Shown here: in pieces, positions 50,792-60,060 of the stretch
Position numbering within the stretch: position 1 is the first letter of the stretch
How the letters are laid out: each line of letters starts with the position of its first letter
Source of the DNA: Petrimonas sp. IBARAKI
Lineage (GTDB): Bacteria > Bacteroidota > Bacteroidia > Bacteroidales > Dysgonomonadaceae
DNA: 64,000 nt
Direction of reading: 5' to 3'
Assembly: GCA_002356435.2 (NCBI GenBank)
Contig: AP018040.2
Coordinates: 248,001 to 312,000 of the forward strand
Program-made: the position numbers and the translations under genes
Notes under the pieces: model-generated
What the model was told of the DNA's origin: nothing
Seen by the model: only the letters and a program-made list of their open reading frames with translations
The model's database searches: none

Positions 50792-51718
50792 TTAATGTTT
50801 AAAAATAATATTATTTTTTCTAAGATCAGCAACAATTGCGTCTAAAATTCCGTTGACAAAGGTGCCACTCTTGGGAGTGCTGTAAGATTTTGCAATTTCG
50901 ATATATTCGTTGAGTGATACACTGGTGGGGATCGTTTCAAAGGTATGGATCTCTGCCAATGCAATTTGCATGATAATCATATCCATAAATGCAATACGGT
51001 CGAAATCCCACTTCTCACTGTGGGTTTCAATCAGTTGACGGTACTTCTGTTCATTAAGGATGGTATCGTGAAGCAACTTCAGTGCAAACTGACGGTCTTC
51101 GTCGTCTTTAAACATTGGCAGAAGGCGTTGATTCTCCCCATTTTCCTCCGAAAATTGTCGGATGGATTTCATAACGAAGGTTTGTACAATTTCAATATCA
51201 TCGTTCCAGAAAATACTTTCATCTTCCAGAATTTCTTCCAGTTTTTCGTTGTCGAGGATAAACTGCTTAAAGATTTTTCGCCAAAACTCCCTGTCGTCGT
51301 TGTAATCCGTTTTTGTTTCGTTGGCATATTCAGCATAAATATCGGATGCGATGATTTCGTCGAGCAGGTTCTTTACAAACGCATCATGTTCTCTCCAAGA
51401 CATGGGGCGCTCATTTAGGTACTTGTTGAACTGATGGTTTTGCGAAAGTTGCCCTATAAACTTGTTTTCGATCAACCGGGTGTTGGGATTTAAATCCTCA
51501 TCCGTAGGAAGATACTTGTTCCGCTTGGCTTCTACGCGGGCGTCGTAAGCTTTTGTCAGCTCAACCATTAACAAAAGGAGGTAGTAATAAAGATCGTAGG
51601 ATTTTTGTAATCCGAACAGAAGTTCTTTTTCGGCTGTACGTAAATCTTTATTCGTATTCTGATACCAGGCGTAAACAATCTGTACTATCCGGGTACGAAT
51701 TAAAATTCGATTAATCAT
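50792..51718 (-). CDS. nusB: NusB transcription antitermination factor
   Basis: This 308-residue protein binds boxA RNA with NusE and helps rRNA transcription. The conserved C-terminal half is clear: WDFDRIAFMDMIIMQIALAE, ETIPTSVSLNEYIEIAKSYS and GTFVNGILDAIVADL. The long N-terminal half is helical; E. coli NusB has about 139 residues, while long forms near 300 are usual in Bacteroidetes. The N-terminus NRILIRTRIVQIVYAWYQ matches the family start. Its promoter faces that of the divergent GNAT-like gene. Confidence 0.95.
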   Translation of the reverse strand: MINRILIRTRIVQIVYAWYQNTNKDLRTAEKELLFGLQKSYDLYYYLLLLMVELTKAYDARVEAKRNKYLPTDEDLNPNTRLIENKFIGQLSQNHQFNKYLNERPMSWREHDAFVKNLLDEIIASDIYAEYANETKTDYNDDREFWRKIFKQFILDNEKLEEILEDESIFWNDDIEIVQTFVMKSIRQFSEENGENQRLLPMFKDDEDRQFALKLLHDTILNEQKYRQLIETHSEKWDFDRIAFMDMIIMQIALAEIHTFETIPTSVSLNEYIEIAKSYSTPKSGTFVNGILDAIVADLRKNNIIFKH

Positions 51719-51743
51719 TTTTTAAATGAGCATTTTAAGAATG

Positions 51744-51772
51744 CAAAATTAGCCATTTTTTTGGATATACAA
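51744..51772 (-). promoter_or_regulatory. Promoter of the nusB-yajC-ybbR-coaE run
   Basis: On the minus strand TTG (51772-51770), 18 bases, TAATTTTG (51751-51744), a full match to the -7 box with slightly short spacing. It ends 26 bases before the nusB ATG. Confidence 0.5.
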
Positions 51773-51895
51773 GTAAAATGGTTTTGAAAACTATTTGATT
51801 AAAGACAAAACAACTTATATACAAATAGATATAAACACCCGGGTAGAGATATTGTTTTTTCTGAAATCATGTTTCAAACATTCTCTAAAATTCAT

Positions 51896-51903
51896 TATCT
51901 TTG
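51896..51903 (+). promoter_or_regulatory. -7 box of the GNAT-like gene
   Basis: TATCTTTG with TTTC 20 bases upstream (51872-51875). Transcription from here, near 51909, would exclude the longer frame that begins at 51795 and supports the ATG at 51969. Confidence 0.5.
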
Positions 51904-51968
51904 CCGTTTATAGTATTTTGAGAAAATTAAACGGTCAATTATACATATACGCGAAAATTATAAAGAGT

Positions 51969-53099
51969 ATGTCATTAGAAATCAGACAAGTAAAAGACAA
52001 AGATACGCTGAGACAGTTTGTGCAGTTCAGTATCGATATGTACGAAGGAAACGATTTTTTTGTTCCGCCGCTCGTTTATGATGAAATTGCCACGTTGAGC
52101 CGGGATAAAAATCCGGCCTTCGAGCATTGCGATGCTGCTTATTTCTTGGCTTATCGGGAAGAAAAAATAGTTGGCAGGATTGCGGTAATGATCAATCATA
52201 AAGCGAATAATGTCTGGAACGAAAAGAACGCTCGTTTTGGTTTTGTCGATTTCATTGATGACCCGGAAGTGGCAGATGCGCTTTTCTATGAAGCTGAAAA
52301 CTGGGCTCGTTTTCGCGGTATGGAAAAGATGCACGGACCTATGGGATTTACCGATTTCGATTACGAGGGCCTGCTGGTAGATGGCTTTGATCAGATTGGT
52401 ACCATGCAAACCATTTATAACTACCCCTACTATGTAGATCATATAGAAAGATTGGGCTACAAAAAGGATCAGGACTGGTATGAGTTTCTGATCAAGATAC
52501 CCAAGGAAATTCCCGAACGGTTTGTGCGTGTTGCTGAAATCGTAAAAAAACGTTTTCGACTAAATGTTGTCAAGCTTGAAAGTAAAAAGGATGTCTGGCC
52601 TTATGCGCATGAGATATTTGAGTTGTTGAACCGTTCCTATAAAGATTTATACGGTTTCGTTCCGTTGTCCAAAGCGCAGATAGACTATTACGTGAACATG
52701 TATATTCCTATGTTGCGTTTGAACTTCCTGTCGCTCGTGCTGCGTGAAGAAGACAATCGGCTTGTGGGAGTGGGAATCGGATTACCCAGTCTGGCAAAAG
52801 CACTGCAGAAATCGGGCGGAAAGTTCCTCCCTACCGGGTGGTATCATCTATACAGGGCTTTGAAAGGGAACGACAATAAAGTTCTTGACCTGCTGCTGAT
52901 CGGCGTTGATCCTGAGTATCAGGGCAAAGGTGTGAATGCCCTTATCTTTAGTCAGTTTATCCCCGAAGCTATTCGGCTGGGATTTGAATATGCGGAAAGC
53001 AACCCCGAGTTGGCAGTAAACAATAAAGTGCAATCCATGTGGGATGATCTGGAGGCGAGACATCATAAAACGCGCCGTGCTTTTATAAAAGATTTATAA
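51969..53099 (+). CDS. GNAT-like N-acetyltransferase family protein (function unknown)
   Basis: This 376-residue soluble protein belongs to a family common in Bacteroidetes that is annotated as N-acetyltransferase. It starts MSLEIRQVKDKDTLRQFVQF, then DMYEGNDFFVPPLVYDE, VGRIAVMINHKAN and FGFVDFIDDPEVADALF (an acetyl-CoA-fold-like strand-helix), followed by HGPMGFTDFDYEGLLVDGF. A second GNAT-like half ends with LDLLLIGVDPEYQGKGVNALIF, where QGKGVNA resembles the acetyl-CoA phosphate loop. The substrate is unknown. The ATG at 51969 fits both the family and the promoter. Confidence 0.85.
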   Translation: MSLEIRQVKDKDTLRQFVQFSIDMYEGNDFFVPPLVYDEIATLSRDKNPAFEHCDAAYFLAYREEKIVGRIAVMINHKANNVWNEKNARFGFVDFIDDPEVADALFYEAENWARFRGMEKMHGPMGFTDFDYEGLLVDGFDQIGTMQTIYNYPYYVDHIERLGYKKDQDWYEFLIKIPKEIPERFVRVAEIVKKRFRLNVVKLESKKDVWPYAHEIFELLNRSYKDLYGFVPLSKAQIDYYVNMYIPMLRLNFLSLVLREEDNRLVGVGIGLPSLAKALQKSGGKFLPTGWYHLYRALKGNDNKVLDLLLIGVDPEYQGKGVNALIFSQFIPEAIRLGFEYAESNPELAVNNKVQSMWDDLEARHHKTRRAFIKDL

Positions 53100-53193
53100 T
53101 TATCGGAAGAAGAAACAAATTTTGACTTTAAGAAGTGCAGAAAGGTTTTAAAACAGGCCCTGCACCTGAAAAATTATAGGAGAAAGAGAACAA

Positions 53194-55050
53194 GTGACTG
53201 AGTTTGAAAGAGAACAGGCGATACTGAATTATAGTGAAGAGAACATTGTAACCCTGGAGTGGCGTGAACATATCCGCCGACGTCCCGGAATGTATATTGG
53301 AAAATTGGGAGACGGTTCTTCGTCAGACGACGGTATATATGTCCTGCTGAAAGAAGTAATGGATAATTCCATCGACGAATACCGGATGGGTTTTGGGAAA
53401 AACATAGACATCTGTATTGATTCCGGGAATGTAAGTGTGCGTGATTATGGACGGGGTGTGCCGTTGGGAAAGGTGTTGGATGTCTCCTCGCGGATGAACA
53501 CCGGAGCCAAGTACGACTCCAAGGCGTTTAAAAAATCCGTGGGATTAAACGGTGTTGGGATCAAAGCGGTAAACGCCTTGTCTTCGAGGTTCCTGATCGA
53601 AAGTTATAGGGAAGGTGAATCAAAGAGTGTTGAATATGAGCGCGGACATGTAGTAAACGATAGCCCGCAGCAATCTTCTTCGCAAAGCAACGGAACCGTT
53701 ATCGAGTTTACTCCCGACACCGAAATTTTTGGGGATTATGCTTATCGTGACGAACATATCGAGCCTCTGCTTAAAAATTATGTTTTCCTGAATACGGGGC
53801 TGACCATTACGTTTAACGGAAAGAAGTTTTATTCAAAAAACGGGCTCGAAGACCTGCTCAACGACAACCTGACAACTGAGATTCTTTATCCCATCATCCA
53901 TCTTCACGGTGATGACATTGAAGTAGCGATTACTCATTCCAACCAGTATGGCGAAGAATACTACTCTTTCGTCAACGGCCAGCATACCACACAAGGCGGG
54001 ACGCATCTTTCCGCTTTTCGTGAGGCAACTGCCCGGGTTATCAAAGAATATTTCACCAAAAATTTCGAATATTCCGATATCCGGAACGGGATGGTGGCTG
54101 CCATCAGCGTGAAGATCGAAGAGCCGGTTTTTGAGTCGCAGACAAAAACAAAACTCGGATCAAAGGACATGACCCCCGATGGAGTTTCGATCAATAAATA
54201 CGTAAGCGACTTCCTGAAGAAGGAACTGGATAACTACCTGCACAAACACCTGGAGACGGCCGATATCCTTCAGAAGAAGATTCTCGATTCTGAAAAAGAA
54301 CGAAAAGCCATTGCCGGGGTAACAAAATTAGCCCGGGAACGGGCGAAAAAAGCAAACTTGCACAACCGGAAACTGCGGGACTGCCGCATCCATTATAACG
54401 ATTCAAAAGGGAATAATCTCGATGATTCCTGTATCTTCATCACGGAAGGTGACTCAGCTAGCGGTTCCATCACCAAAAGTAGAGACCCTAATTTGCAAGC
54501 TGTTTTCAGCCTTCGGGGCAAGCCGTTAAACTCTTTTGGGTTGACAAAAAAAATTGTTTATGAAAATGAGGAGTTTAACTTATTGCAAGCTGCCCTTAAT
54601 ATCGAGGACGGGATGGATGGATTGCGCTACAACAAGGTTATCATTGCTACCGATGCCGATACTGACGGTATGCACATTCGCCTGTTGTTGCTCACGTTTT
54701 TCCTGCAATTTTTCCCCGATCTGGTAAAAAAAGGACACGTTTATATCCTTCAAACTCCCCTTTTTCGCGTTCGTAACAAAAAGAAAACCTTGTATTGCTA
54801 TACGGAGGAGGAACGGCTTGCCGCCATCGAAGAGCTCGGTCCTAATCCGGAGATTACCCGGTTCAAGGGTCTTGGTGAAATTTCTCCCGACGAGTTCAAG
54901 AATTTTATCGGAAAAGATATGCGGCTTGACAGGGTATCCATGCGAAAAGAAGATCTTATCAAAGAGCTTCTTGAGTTCTATATGGGTAAAAATACTCCCG
55001 ACCGGCAGACTTTTATCATAGAAAACCTGGTTGTTGAAGAGGAGTCGTAG
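53194..55050 (+). CDS. parE: DNA topoisomerase IV subunit B (ParE/GyrB family)
   Basis: This 618-residue type IIA topoisomerase ATPase subunit helps separate linked daughter chromosomes. It has the GHKL ATPase features [15 protein letters not shown] and [12 protein letters not shown] (N-box), [26 protein letters not shown], and the TOPRIM motifs [17 protein letters not shown] and [14 protein letters not shown]. The C-terminus has [16 protein letters not shown] call ParE rather than GyrB from overall similarity to Bacteroidetes ParE; gyrB cannot be fully excluded. The start is a GTG with a good Shine-Dalgarno-like TAGGAGAAAG upstream. parC is not next to it; coaD follows. Confidence 0.93.
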   Translation: MTEFEREQAILNYSEENIVTLEWREHIRRRPGMYIGKLGDGSSSDDGIYVLLKEVMDNSIDEYRMGFGKNIDICIDSGNVSVRDYGRGVPLGKVLDVSSRMNTGAKYDSKAFKKSVGLNGVGIKAVNALSSRFLIESYREGESKSVEYERGHVVNDSPQQSSSQSNGTVIEFTPDTEIFGDYAYRDEHIEPLLKNYVFLNTGLTITFNGKKFYSKNGLEDLLNDNLTTEILYPIIHLHGDDIEVAITHSNQYGEEYYSFVNGQHTTQGGTHLSAFREATARVIKEYFTKNFEYSDIRNGMVAAISVKIEEPVFESQTKTKLGSKDMTPDGVSINKYVSDFLKKELDNYLHKHLETADILQKKILDSEKERKAIAGVTKLARERAKKANLHNRKLRDCRIHYNDSKGNNLDDSCIFITEGDSASGSITKSRDPNLQAVFSLRGKPLNSFGLTKKIVYENEEFNLLQAALNIEDGMDGLRYNKVIIATDADTDGMHIRLLLLTFFLQFFPDLVKKGHVYILQTPLFRVRNKKKTLYCYTEEERLAAIEELGPNPEITRFKGLGEISPDEFKNFIGKDMRLDRVSMRKEDLIKELLEFYMGKNTPDRQTFIIENLVVEEES

Positions 55051-55090
55051 CTTGTGGAATAATTGTAAATATGATAAATAACCCCGGAAA

Positions 55091-55603
55091 ATGGACAATT
55101 TAGAATCAATACCCTCTCCCCGTCTATCTGTCACCCCGTCGAGAAGTAGCCGGATTGCATTATTCCCGGGCACTTTTGATCCGTTCACTATCGGGCACGA
55201 GTCGCTGGTACGGCGCGGATTGGAGTTGGTAGACGAAATTGTAATTTCCATTGGTGTGAACGAAGCAAAAAAGGCTTACTTCGAGTTAGAAAAGCGGATG
55301 GAGATGATTAGAAGCTTATACAAGGATGAACCCCGGGTGAAAGTTGGGAGCTACGATTCTCTCACCATCGAGTTTGCCCGGAAAATGGATGCAAAGTTCA
55401 TATTACGGGGAATACGCTCGGTTAATGATTTCGAGTACGAGAAAACCATAGCCGATATGAACCGGATGATTTCGGGAATAGAAACATTTGTATTATTTAC
55501 CGAGCCTGAACTTACGCACATCAGTTCCTCCCACGTACGTGAATTATTGCGTTACGGACACGATGTGAGCGCTTTTGTTCCGAAAGGGATGATACTTGGA
55601 TAA
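55091..55603 (+). CDS. coaD: Phosphopantetheine adenylyltransferase
   Basis: This 170-residue enzyme makes dephospho-CoA from 4'-phosphopantetheine and ATP, the step before CoaE. The nucleotidyltransferase motif [19 protein letters not shown] contains the T/HxGH element, and the conserved [20 protein letters not shown] and [13 protein letters not shown] stretches are intact. The first 21 residues ([20 protein letters not shown]) are an unusual extension; most homologues start just before [10 protein letters not shown]. No ATG lies nearer that point, so the extension is probably real. It sits between parE and the S41 protease gene. Confidence 0.95.
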   Translation: MDNLESIPSPRLSVTPSRSSRIALFPGTFDPFTIGHESLVRRGLELVDEIVISIGVNEAKKAYFELEKRMEMIRSLYKDEPRVKVGSYDSLTIEFARKMDAKFILRGIRSVNDFEYEKTIADMNRMISGIETFVLFTEPELTHISSSHVRELLRYGHDVSAFVPKGMILG

Positions 55604-55616
55604 CAATTGAATAACA

Positions 55617-57230
55617 ATGTCTAAAACAACTTTTTTTCTTGCAACACTTTTACTGGTATCCTCCTTGTCGTTTGGCCAATCTCGTTTATCCCCTGATGGA
55701 GTAAAGCTGGAGAGGACGCTCCAGATGATAAACGGTTTATACGTCGATGACGTTGAAACCTCTCATCTGACAGAAGCGGCCATCCGTGCCATGTTGCTTG
55801 AACTCGACCCACACTCCACTTACCTCAACAAGGATGAGGTGAAAGCGATGAACGAACCGTTACAAGGCAATTTTGACGGTATTGGAATCTCGTTCAATAT
55901 GCTTACCGATACACTTTACGTAATGGAAGTCATTTCAGGCGGACCTTCACAAAAGGTGGGTCTCCTGCCCGGCGATAAAATTATTTACGTAAATGATTCG
56001 CTTATTGCCGGTATAAAAAAGGATAACCAGGATGTTATAAAGATGCTCCGAGGTCCCAAAGGCACAACCGTGAACGTGAGGGTTTTGCGTCGTGGAACTC
56101 CGCAGTTGCTGGACTTCAGAATCGTTCGCGACAAGATCCCCATTTACAGTATCGATGCCAAATACATGGTGGATCATCATACCGGATACATCCGTTTAAG
56201 CCGCTTTGGGGTCAGTTCATCCGAAGAATTTCTGGCAGCAGAGAAAGAACTGAAAGCAAAAGGAATGAAAAACCTTATTCTCGACCTGACCGGAAACGGA
56301 GGAGGTATTTTGCAAACGGCATCGGATATTGTGGATGAATTCCTGGGTGCCGGGAAATTGGTGGTATATACCGAAGGGAAGAACCAGCCTCGGTATGATT
56401 TACGCACAACGTCGGCAGGAAGCTTTGAACAGGGGAGCCTGGTTGTTCTCGTGGATGAAGGTTCGGCGTCGGCAAGTGAAATAGTGGCCGGGGCCGTTCA
56501 GGATTGGGATCGGGGTGTGGTGGTTGGCCGCCGGACTTTCGGAAAGGGGTTGGTGCAACGTCAACTTCCGCTTCCCGACGGAACGATGATCCGGTTGACC
56601 GTTGCCCGGTATTACACACCTACGGGCAGAAGCATCCAGAAGCCTTACGAAGAAGGCAATATCGACGCATACAACCGTGATTTCTTCAACCGGGTACAAC
56701 ACGGTGAAATGTGGCACGCCGACAGTATCCGTTTCCCCGATTCGTTAAGGTTCAAGACGCTTGTCAACAAGCGCACTGTTTACGGTGGAGGCGGGATCAT
56801 GCCCGACTATTTTGTACCTGTGGACACGAACTCGGTAACGGATTTACACCGTAACCTTATTGGCCGGGGAATAGTCAACAAACTCGCTATTGCCGAAGTG
56901 GACAAAAACCGGGCAAAATTGTTAAAATCATATTCCCACGTCGAAAAATTCAAGTCGGATTACCGGATTCCCGAATCCATGATAACCCGGATGAAGGAAA
57001 TGGCAAAAGGAGAAAAAATGGAATGGGACGATGAGCAATTCCGGAAGTCGGAACAATTTTTGAAAATACAGCTCAAGGCACTGATGGCTAGGGATCTGTT
57101 TGATTCATCCGCCTATTTTGTTATCATCAATGACGAAAATGATCTTTTCAGGGAAGGCTTGCGTATCATCAGCAATCCCGGGGTTTATGACGAACTCTTA
57201 AACGGATCGTTCTCTGTAGCCCGAAAGTAA
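55617..57230 (+). CDS. S41-family carboxyl-terminal processing protease (CtpA-like)
   Basis: This 537-residue exported serine protease has a signal peptide (FFLATLLLVSSLSFG, to about residue 21). A PDZ domain (about 80-165; GISFNMLTDTLYVMEVISGGP, GLLPGDKIIYVND) positions substrate tails. The S41 core (about 170-345) has LDLTGNGGGILQTASDIVDE, the catalytic Ser in DEGSASASEIVAGA and the Lys in FGKGLVQRQLPLPDG. Such enzymes trim C-termini or degrade misfolded envelope proteins. It starts 13 bases after coaD and may be cotranscribed; the C-terminal helical part is typical of Bacteroidetes members. Confidence 0.93.
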   Translation: MSKTTFFLATLLLVSSLSFGQSRLSPDGVKLERTLQMINGLYVDDVETSHLTEAAIRAMLLELDPHSTYLNKDEVKAMNEPLQGNFDGIGISFNMLTDTLYVMEVISGGPSQKVGLLPGDKIIYVNDSLIAGIKKDNQDVIKMLRGPKGTTVNVRVLRRGTPQLLDFRIVRDKIPIYSIDAKYMVDHHTGYIRLSRFGVSSSEEFLAAEKELKAKGMKNLILDLTGNGGGILQTASDIVDEFLGAGKLVVYTEGKNQPRYDLRTTSAGSFEQGSLVVLVDEGSASASEIVAGAVQDWDRGVVVGRRTFGKGLVQRQLPLPDGTMIRLTVARYYTPTGRSIQKPYEEGNIDAYNRDFFNRVQHGEMWHADSIRFPDSLRFKTLVNKRTVYGGGGIMPDYFVPVDTNSVTDLHRNLIGRGIVNKLAIAEVDKNRAKLLKSYSHVEKFKSDYRIPESMITRMKEMAKGEKMEWDDEQFRKSEQFLKIQLKALMARDLFDSSAYFVIINDENDLFREGLRIISNPGVYDELLNGSFSVARK

Positions 57231-57246
57231 CCGGCGACGGGAACAG

Positions 57247-57277
57247 TTGTATAATTTTCATAAAATAGATACTTTTG
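57247..57277 (+). promoter_or_regulatory. Promoter of the DUF1080 gene
   Basis: TTG (57247-57249), 20 bases, TACTTTTG (57270-57277): a good Bacteroidetes promoter. It ends 33 bases before the ATG at 57311. Confidence 0.65.
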
Positions 57278-57310
57278 TTTTCCTAACGTTTAATTATAAA
57301 ATCAGAAAAA

Positions 57311-58585
57311 ATGAAATCAAGATTTTTTTTATTGTGCACAACACTGCTTATGACAATGGTATTTGCCTCTTGTGAACCTTCCGCGAAACACAATGTATTG
57401 ACGGAAGCTGAAAAAGCCGAAGGCTGGCAGCTCCTTTTCGATGGAGAAACCCTGAACGGTTGGCGCGATTACAACGGTGATTCATTAACCGCTCCGTGGT
57501 TTGCCGAAGACGGTATGATTCAGGCAAAAGGCGAGGGCGCTGATGAACACGGTTATATTGTAACGGATAAATTGTATGAAAACTTTGAATTGGTGTGGGA
57601 CTGGAAAGTCGCCGACGGTGGAAACAGTGGGGTGCTGTACCACGTGGTTGAAAATCCCAAATTTACAGTACCGTACGTTACGGGACCGGAATATCAGTTG
57701 ATTGATAATCTTGGATTTCCCGACCCGCTGGAAGAATGGCAGAAAACGGCTGCTGATTATGCCATGTATGTTCCCGATACGGCGAAACTTATTATTAAAC
57801 CCGCAGGAGAATGGAACACATCGAAAATCGTCTTCGATAACGGACATGTTGAGCATTGGCTGAACGGTGAAAAGGTGATCGAATTCGAAGCATGGACAGA
57901 AGATTGGTTTGCACGCAAAAACAGCGGAAAATGGGAAAATGCACCCGAATACGGCCTGGCTCGTAAAGGTGTTATCTGTTTGCAAGACCACGGATCGGCA
58001 GCCTGGTTCCGCAACGTGAAAATCAAAGAACTTCCCCGTAAAACCCAGGAAGTAAATCTTTTCAACGGTGTTGACCTGACTGGATGGGAGGCTTACGGAA
58101 CCGAAAAATGGTATGTTCAGGACGGATTGTTGGTTTGTGAAAGCGGGCCTGATAAACAATATGGCTATCTGGCTACTCGTGAGTATTACGACAATTTCGA
58201 CCTTTCGGTAGAATTTAAACAGGAAGCCGATGGAAACTCGGGAGTTTTCATTCGTTCATTTATCGAACCGGGGGCTATTGTGAATGGCTGGCAAGTTGAA
58301 GTTGCTCCCAAAGGAAATGATACAGGAGGCATTTATGAGTCTTACGGAAGGGGTTGGCTCGTACAGATCCCTGACGAAAAAGAGGAGATCCTGAAAGTGG
58401 GCGATTGGAACACCTTGCGTATTGTTATTAATGGTGATAACGTGAAAACTTATCTCAACGGTGAGGAAATGGTGGATCTGACCGACGAGAAAATCGGAAA
58501 GGCTCAGGGTCGTATTGCCTTGCAAATCCACGATGGCGGTGGTATCAAAGTGCTTTGGAGAAATTTGAAGTTGCAGACGCTGTAA
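57311..58585 (+). CDS. Lipoprotein with two DUF1080 (3-keto-disaccharide hydrolase-like) domains
   Basis: This 424-residue lipoprotein has lipobox MVFASCEPS (Cys at about 20). It then holds two concanavalin-like DUF1080 domains: residues about 35-245 (WQLLFDGETLNGWRDYNG, DGGNSGVLYHV) and about 250-424 (VNLFNGVDLTGWEAYG, EADGNSGVFIRSF). Both keep the GNSGV core and WNTxxIV strand (GEWNTSKIVF and GDWNTLRIVI). DUF1080 proteins include 3-keto-glycoside hydrolases. A tandem pair in one chain probably arose by internal duplication. It has its own promoter and a strong terminator, so it is a single-gene unit. Confidence 0.9.
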   Translation: MKSRFFLLCTTLLMTMVFASCEPSAKHNVLTEAEKAEGWQLLFDGETLNGWRDYNGDSLTAPWFAEDGMIQAKGEGADEHGYIVTDKLYENFELVWDWKVADGGNSGVLYHVVENPKFTVPYVTGPEYQLIDNLGFPDPLEEWQKTAADYAMYVPDTAKLIIKPAGEWNTSKIVFDNGHVEHWLNGEKVIEFEAWTEDWFARKNSGKWENAPEYGLARKGVICLQDHGSAAWFRNVKIKELPRKTQEVNLFNGVDLTGWEAYGTEKWYVQDGLLVCESGPDKQYGYLATREYYDNFDLSVEFKQEADGNSGVFIRSFIEPGAIVNGWQVEVAPKGNDTGGIYESYGRGWLVQIPDEKEEILKVGDWNTLRIVINGDNVKTYLNGEEMVDLTDEKIGKAQGRIALQIHDGGGIKVLWRNLKLQTL

Positions 58586-58629
58586 TCCGACCTGTAATCC
58601 GGCCTTACGTCTTGTTACGCTGGAAATAA

Positions 58630-58668
58630 ACAAAACCCACTGAGCCCTTTTCGCTTAGTGGGTTTTGT
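58630..58668. terminator. Strong bidirectional terminator between convergent genes
   Basis: ACAAAACCCACT (58630-58641) pairs with AGTGGGTTTTGT (58657-58668) over 12 bp, with a further AGC/GCT step inside. It serves both the DUF1080 gene and the convergent dihydroorotate-dehydrogenase-like gene. Confidence 0.92.
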
Positions 58669-58685
58669 AATATGAATACAGGGGA

Positions 58686-59702
58686 TTATTGAAAATTTCC
58701 GAAAATAGTTTCCGAAGTCAGCATCAAATCAACATATTGCGCCCTTTTATAAACCAGTGAATGTTCGTTTTTGTCTAAATTGACATTGGCCAGTTTGCCC
58801 CTGAACCCATCGAGGCTGTTGTAGCCTTTCTGTTGCATCCACTCCGCTATGCTTTTATTTATGGCTGCGATCCTTTCTACGCCGTGTTTATATACCGAGC
58901 TGACAACCTGCACTGTTGTTGCACCCGACAGGATCAGCTTCACCACATCTTCTCCGGTGAAAACTCCCCGGCTACTGCAAATATCAGCTTTAATATTGCC
59001 GTACAACATTCCAGTATACCTCAGCGTTTTTTTGTAATCGCCTTTTTGGGTAAGGTTAAAAACCTTTTTATGCTTTTCCTTCTGAATATCAATATCGGGT
59101 TGGAAAAATGCATTAAAAAGGACTAAGGAACCTACCTTTGCTTCGTCCAACCTTTTCGCGAAATGAAGGATGTTCGTATAATCCGAACTCAACTTCACGC
59201 TTACGGGAACGGACACGGCTTTCTTTACCTCTTCAACGATAGCTATTTGATTGTTTTCAACACTTTCACTGCTGCTACTAAAATCGACGGGGGTCTGGTA
59301 AAGGTTTACTTCAATCCCGTCAATCCCGGTTTGTTCTAACATCCTGGCATAGCTTATCCACGATTCTCTATTCACAGCATTAAGGCTGGCAAACACAGGT
59401 ACGGATAAACTTTCCTTCGCTTTACGAAGTCTTGACAAGTGATAATCGATATCGGAAAAATTTACATCGGGATGAATACTGGTCATTTCTGCGTGAATGT
59501 GTGCGTACTGGCTTAACCTTTCATCCAATTGCAGGTTTTCCAACTGTACCTGCTCTTCAAACAAGGTTTTATAAACCACAGCTCCAATGCCTTGCTGTTC
59601 AGCCTTTTTTAGCTGGTCGAGGTGTGACGACATATTGCTGGCGCCCAATATAACCGGATTGTCCAGTTTTATTCCCATAAAGGTAGTTTCAAGATTTTTC
59701 AT
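58686..59702 (-). CDS. Dihydroorotate dehydrogenase-like flavoprotein
   Basis: This 338-residue TIM-barrel flavoprotein of the PyrD family starts METTF-like as MKNLETTFMGIKLDNPVILG, with ASNMSSHLDQLKKAEQQGIGAVVYKT and later DGIEVNLYQTP, VSVKLSSDYTN, and SRGVFTGEDVVKLILSGATT, which binds the FMN phosphate. It lacks the Cys or Ser catalytic base region typical of true PyrD in an obvious form, and relatives are usually annotated only as dihydroorotate-dehydrogenase-like, so a role in pyrimidine synthesis is not assumed. It is a monocistronic unit with a structured leader upstream and a strong terminator downstream. Confidence 0.85.
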   Translation of the reverse strand: MKNLETTFMGIKLDNPVILGASNMSSHLDQLKKAEQQGIGAVVYKTLFEEQVQLENLQLDERLSQYAHIHAEMTSIHPDVNFSDIDYHLSRLRKAKESLSVPVFASLNAVNRESWISYARMLEQTGIDGIEVNLYQTPVDFSSSSESVENNQIAIVEEVKKAVSVPVSVKLSSDYTNILHFAKRLDEAKVGSLVLFNAFFQPDIDIQKEKHKKVFNLTQKGDYKKTLRYTGMLYGNIKADICSSRGVFTGEDVVKLILSGATTVQVVSSVYKHGVERIAAINKSIAEWMQQKGYNSLDGFRGKLANVNLDKNEHSLVYKRAQYVDLMLTSETIFGNFQ

Positions 59703-59734
59703 AGATTCTTTAAATTTTATGTTGTGATTTTAGG

Positions 59735-59779
59735 CCAGGCATCCACTACTGGTCAAGGGACTCCGGTCACCTCTTAACC
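59735..59779 (-). promoter_or_regulatory. Possible two-state RNA leader of the dihydroorotate-dehydrogenase-like gene
   Basis: On the minus strand GGUUAAG (59779-59773) pairs with CUUGACC (59757-59751), enclosing GAC/GUC around a 4-base loop. A second hairpin, CCAG (59752-59749) with CUGG (59738-59735), uses the last two bases of the first stem, so the two exclude each other. The leader ends 33 bases before the ATG. The rest of 59780-59929 shows nothing I can name. Confidence 0.4.
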
Positions 59780-59929
59780 TTTAATGTCCGGCTCCTGTCC
59801 GCATATGAATATATAACATTTTTTCGCTCGAATAGTTTTGCCCTTACAATATTACGGTTTAATTTGCTTTTTACCGTTACCTGAGAGGGAAAATGAGCGG
59901 CTAGCTACAATTAAAATCGGGGTGGATAG

Positions 59930-59959
59930 TTGTATTTCTGTGCAATATAACTATATTTG
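59930..59959 (+). promoter_or_regulatory. Promoter of the sugar-acid operon
   Basis: TTG (59930-59932), 19 bases, TATATTTG (59952-59959): a full -7 box with correct spacing. Transcription should start near 59965, leaving a leader of about 96 bases before the ATG at 60061. Confidence 0.7.
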
Positions 59960-60060
59960 CCAAAGAGTCTGTTTTCAGTCAAACTCAATCAGTTTTATAT
60001 ATGATTTGCACTTCTCTTCAGCTCCACCGGACAACAATATGAATAATAAAACATAAACGG

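Noticed and set aside
51795-51968. Longer form of the GNAT-like protein from 51795.
   Set aside because: The predicted promoter lies inside this stretch and the family start fits the ATG at 51969.
53135-53165. GTGCAG/CTGCAC 6-bp inverted repeat before parE.
   Set aside because: Short stem with a 19-base loop and no T-run; too weak to name.
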